Part shown: one piece after another, positions 62,366 to 64,000 of the stretch
Layout: the number at the start of each line of letters is the position of its first letter
How positions within the stretch are numbered: position 1 is the stretch's first letter
DNA from: Fremontodendron californicum
Lineage: Eukaryota > Streptophyta > Magnoliopsida > Malvales > Malvaceae
DNA: 64,000 bases
Assembly: GCA_030761205.1 (NCBI GenBank)
Contig: JAULJL010000041.1
Span: 1,126,001 to 1,190,000, forward strand
Reading direction: 5' to 3'
The notes under the pieces: model-generated
Databases searched by the model: none
What the model was told of the DNA's origin: nothing
The model's input: the letters and a program-made list of their open reading frames with translations, nothing else
Made by a program: the position numbers and the translations under genes

Positions 62366-63010
62366 GCCTTTAACTGGATCATCCATGCATTCAGCACGTG
62401 TGCTCGTCTCGCGACACTGTGTAACACGCTCAACTGCCTCTAACTAGCCCTCCTACGTGTCCAAAGACGCTCAATGGCCTCTAACTGGCCCATTCATACG
62501 TTCATACACGTATGCTCGCCTCGCGACACTGTGTAACACGCTCAACGGCCTCTAACTGGCCCACTTACGCGTCCAAGGATGCCCAATGGCCTCTAACTGG
62601 CCCATCCACGCGTTCACACACATATGCTCACCTCGTGACACCGTGTAACACGCTCAATGGCCTTTAACTGGTCCTCTTACGCGTCCAAAGATGCCCAACA
62701 ACCTCTAACTGGCCCATCTATGTGTCCACGCACGTGTACTCACCTTGCGACACCGTGTAACACGCTCAACGGCCTCTAACTGGCCCTCTACAAGTCCAAA
62801 GACGTCCAACGGCCTCTAACTGGACCATCTATGCGTTCACGCACGTGTGCTCGCCTCGCAACACCTATAACACTCTCAACGGTCTCTAAATGGCCCTCCT
62901 AGACGTCCAATGATGCCAAACGGCCTCTAACTGGCCCATCTATGCGTTCACGCGGGTGTGCTCACCTCGCGACACCATGTAACACGCCCAACGGCCTCTA
63001 ACTGGCCTTC
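62366..63010. repeat. 112-bp tandem repeats in the retrotransposon 3' region
   Basis: About six units. The tgctcgcctcgcgacac segment recurs at about 62401, 62513, 62624, 62737, 62848 and 62959. Each unit holds two ggcctctaactggccc stretches and one gtgtaacacgctcaac. Such arrays between pol and the 3' LTR are common in Tat elements. Confidence 0.9.
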
Positions 63011-63158
63011 TCCATACGATGTCATGCGATTACCCACTTCGTGAAACCTTGTAACACATTACCAGGTGCTCGCTATAACACACATAAAGCATAATGCAGA
63101 ATGTAATACACCTCACTAAACGAAACAAAATGCACATAAATGAATAACCCTTTTCCAT

Positions 63159-63998
63159 TTACACGAATAAAGTTATACATCCTAACGAGCAGCCATATTC
63201 TACTACAACTGGGCCCTCGACATTAATTACATCATTATTACCACCACCAATACCCTGATGGCCTTCGATAGCTTCTTCACCGACAACCACGACCTTGGGT
63301 TCAGTGTCATCCCTGGCGGCCACGTTTGTTGCTATGCCTTCATCAGCAGGAACCCCCGACTCATCATCTTCGATGGCAGAGGTGGCAGAAATGCTTTCTA
63401 AGGGAGTCAGAGGAGGATCGTTGGTTGCCAAAAATTGTCTAAGGATCTCAAGTACAGCGCCATCTGGGAACAAAGGGTCGAACCCTTTAGGGACTGCCTC
63501 TATGGCAGCGAAGTTTGTCCCTTAAAAGTCTAGGGGTCCGTACCACGCTTGAACTATAGAAAGGACATTCATCCTGTAGCCCATGCAAACCCCCACATCT
63601 CATCTAGGATCTTCTCTTTCTCCAGCTTCATCCAGGCAACCTCTTCCACTAGCTTGGCCTCCCAGTCCTTGTCTATGGCTTCCAAAGCCTTCAGTCTGTC
63701 TTGGCCCGCCTCAATCAGGCGATCCCTCATAATACGGACCTCCTATTGAAAAAAAAGCCAAGTTCTTCTCCACCAGCTTTTTTTAGAGCTCAGCCTCGCC
63801 AACCTTGGCCACGTAAAACTGTTCGGCCACCGCCAAATTCTCCTTGGTCTCTCTTAGCTGGTTCTCTAGCTCGACAACATGGGCAGCAGAAGTGCTTATT
63901 TCTTTGGCCTTAGCATTCATCCTCTGCTCGAATTCAGCCACCCTATTTTCGACGTCGTCCTGTAGACGATCGGTTTCTCTACCCCAGTTGTATAAGGC
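63159..63998 (-). pseudogene. Antisense coiled-coil frame of the retrotransposon 3' region, broken and partial
   Basis: Read on the minus strand from the window end: a Glu/Lys/Leu-rich coiled-coil segment (DRLQDDVENRVAEFEQRM, then VVELENQLRETKENLAV) with TAA near 63784. Further coiled coil follows a frame change (RDRLIEAGQDRLKALEAIDK, WEAKLVEEVAWMKLEKEKI), then a WGFAWATG segment. After another stop, a frame at 63473-63159 reads FPDGAVLEILRQFLAT and an acidic tail. No known enzymatic motif. Extra antisense frames near the 3' LTR are described for Tat elements; the function is unknown. Confidence 0.6.
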
Positions 63999-64000
63999 CA

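Larger units (their letters stand above)
57030..64000 (+). mobile_element. Decayed Tat-lineage Ty3/gypsy LTR retrotransposon, running off the window
   Basis: In order: LTR-like promoter, primer-binding-like site, gag, protease, reverse transcriptase, RNase H, a second RNase H, tandem repeats and an antisense frame. A second RNase H domain after the first, 3' tandem repeats and extra antisense frames are traits of the Tat lineage. The integrase is missing. Stops and frame changes are spread through gag and pol. The 5' border is not fixed, because I found no second LTR in the window to compare it with. Confidence 0.8.

Noticed and set aside
62366..63010. CRISPR-like regular repeats
   Set aside because: Units are 112 bp, contiguous and degenerate, with no unique spacers; this is a tandem array in a plant retrotransposon.
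1..64000. tRNA or rRNA genes
   Set aside because: I saw no convincing cloverleaf or rRNA segment by eye. A tRNAscan-type search would be needed to exclude them.

Overview
This is AT-rich eukaryotic nuclear DNA from a flowering plant. The supported genes are plant-only or plant-type families: a PH-RCC1-FYVE-BRX protein, a type-A cytokinin response regulator, an SIP1 aquaporin and a plant uL30/L7-1 ribosomal protein. They have GT-AG introns, and the intergenic space is full of plant transposable elements (hAT, Mutator-like and Tat-lineage Ty3/gypsy). A eudicot is most likely. The element mix suggests Malvaceae such as cotton, but that is an impression and not shown by the sequence.

Layout. 1-4.7 kb: a 1.9-kb non-autonomous hAT-like element with a second hAT-like element inside it, then a foldback element and plain AT-rich DNA. 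4.7-15.7 kb, minus: a complete nine-exon PH/RCC1/FYVE/BRX gene (1109 aa), with a (CT)n leader and a W-box cluster upstream. 17.0-20.1 kb: a Mutator-like element (MULE) whose right terminal repeat was hit by a hAT element, which was itself hit by a small MULE-type MITE; all three target duplications are still readable (9, 8 and 9 bp). 20.7-23.8 kb, plus: a complete five-exon uL30 (RPL7-1-like) gene. 25.1-26.1 kb, minus: a complete three-exon type-A response regulator (ARR8/ARR9-like). 26-32.7 kb: AT-rich intergenic DNA with decayed small elements. 32.7-43.1 kb: a dense cluster of decayed transposon genes: a Ulp1-type cysteine protease pseudogene (plus), a plant-transposon-protein pseudogene (minus), three tandem-repeat arrays and a MuDR-type transposase pseudogene (minus). 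The protease plus transposase pairing recalls ULP-carrying (Kaonashi/KI) MULEs. 43.5-55.5 kb: a gene desert with another copy of the first hAT family, a second MULE with a perfect 9-bp duplication, a MITE bounded by (TA)n tracts, an LTR-retrotransposon remnant and several hAT-like elements. 55.9-56.6 kb, plus: an intact intronless SIP1 aquaporin gene. 57.0-64.0 kb: the 5' part of a decayed Tat-lineage Ty3/gypsy retrotransposon with gag, protease, reverse transcriptase and two RNase H regions. Its integrase is missing, and it continues into 112-bp tandem repeats and an antisense coiled-coil frame that runs off the window.

The four host genes look independent of one another. Everything else is explained by transposon insertion and decay. 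I found no strong evidence for a wholly new biological system. The best leads are the triple nest, an inverted MITE pair flanking one exon of the ribosomal protein gene, the composite hAT family that amplified after being invaded by another element, and the Ulp1/transposase cluster.
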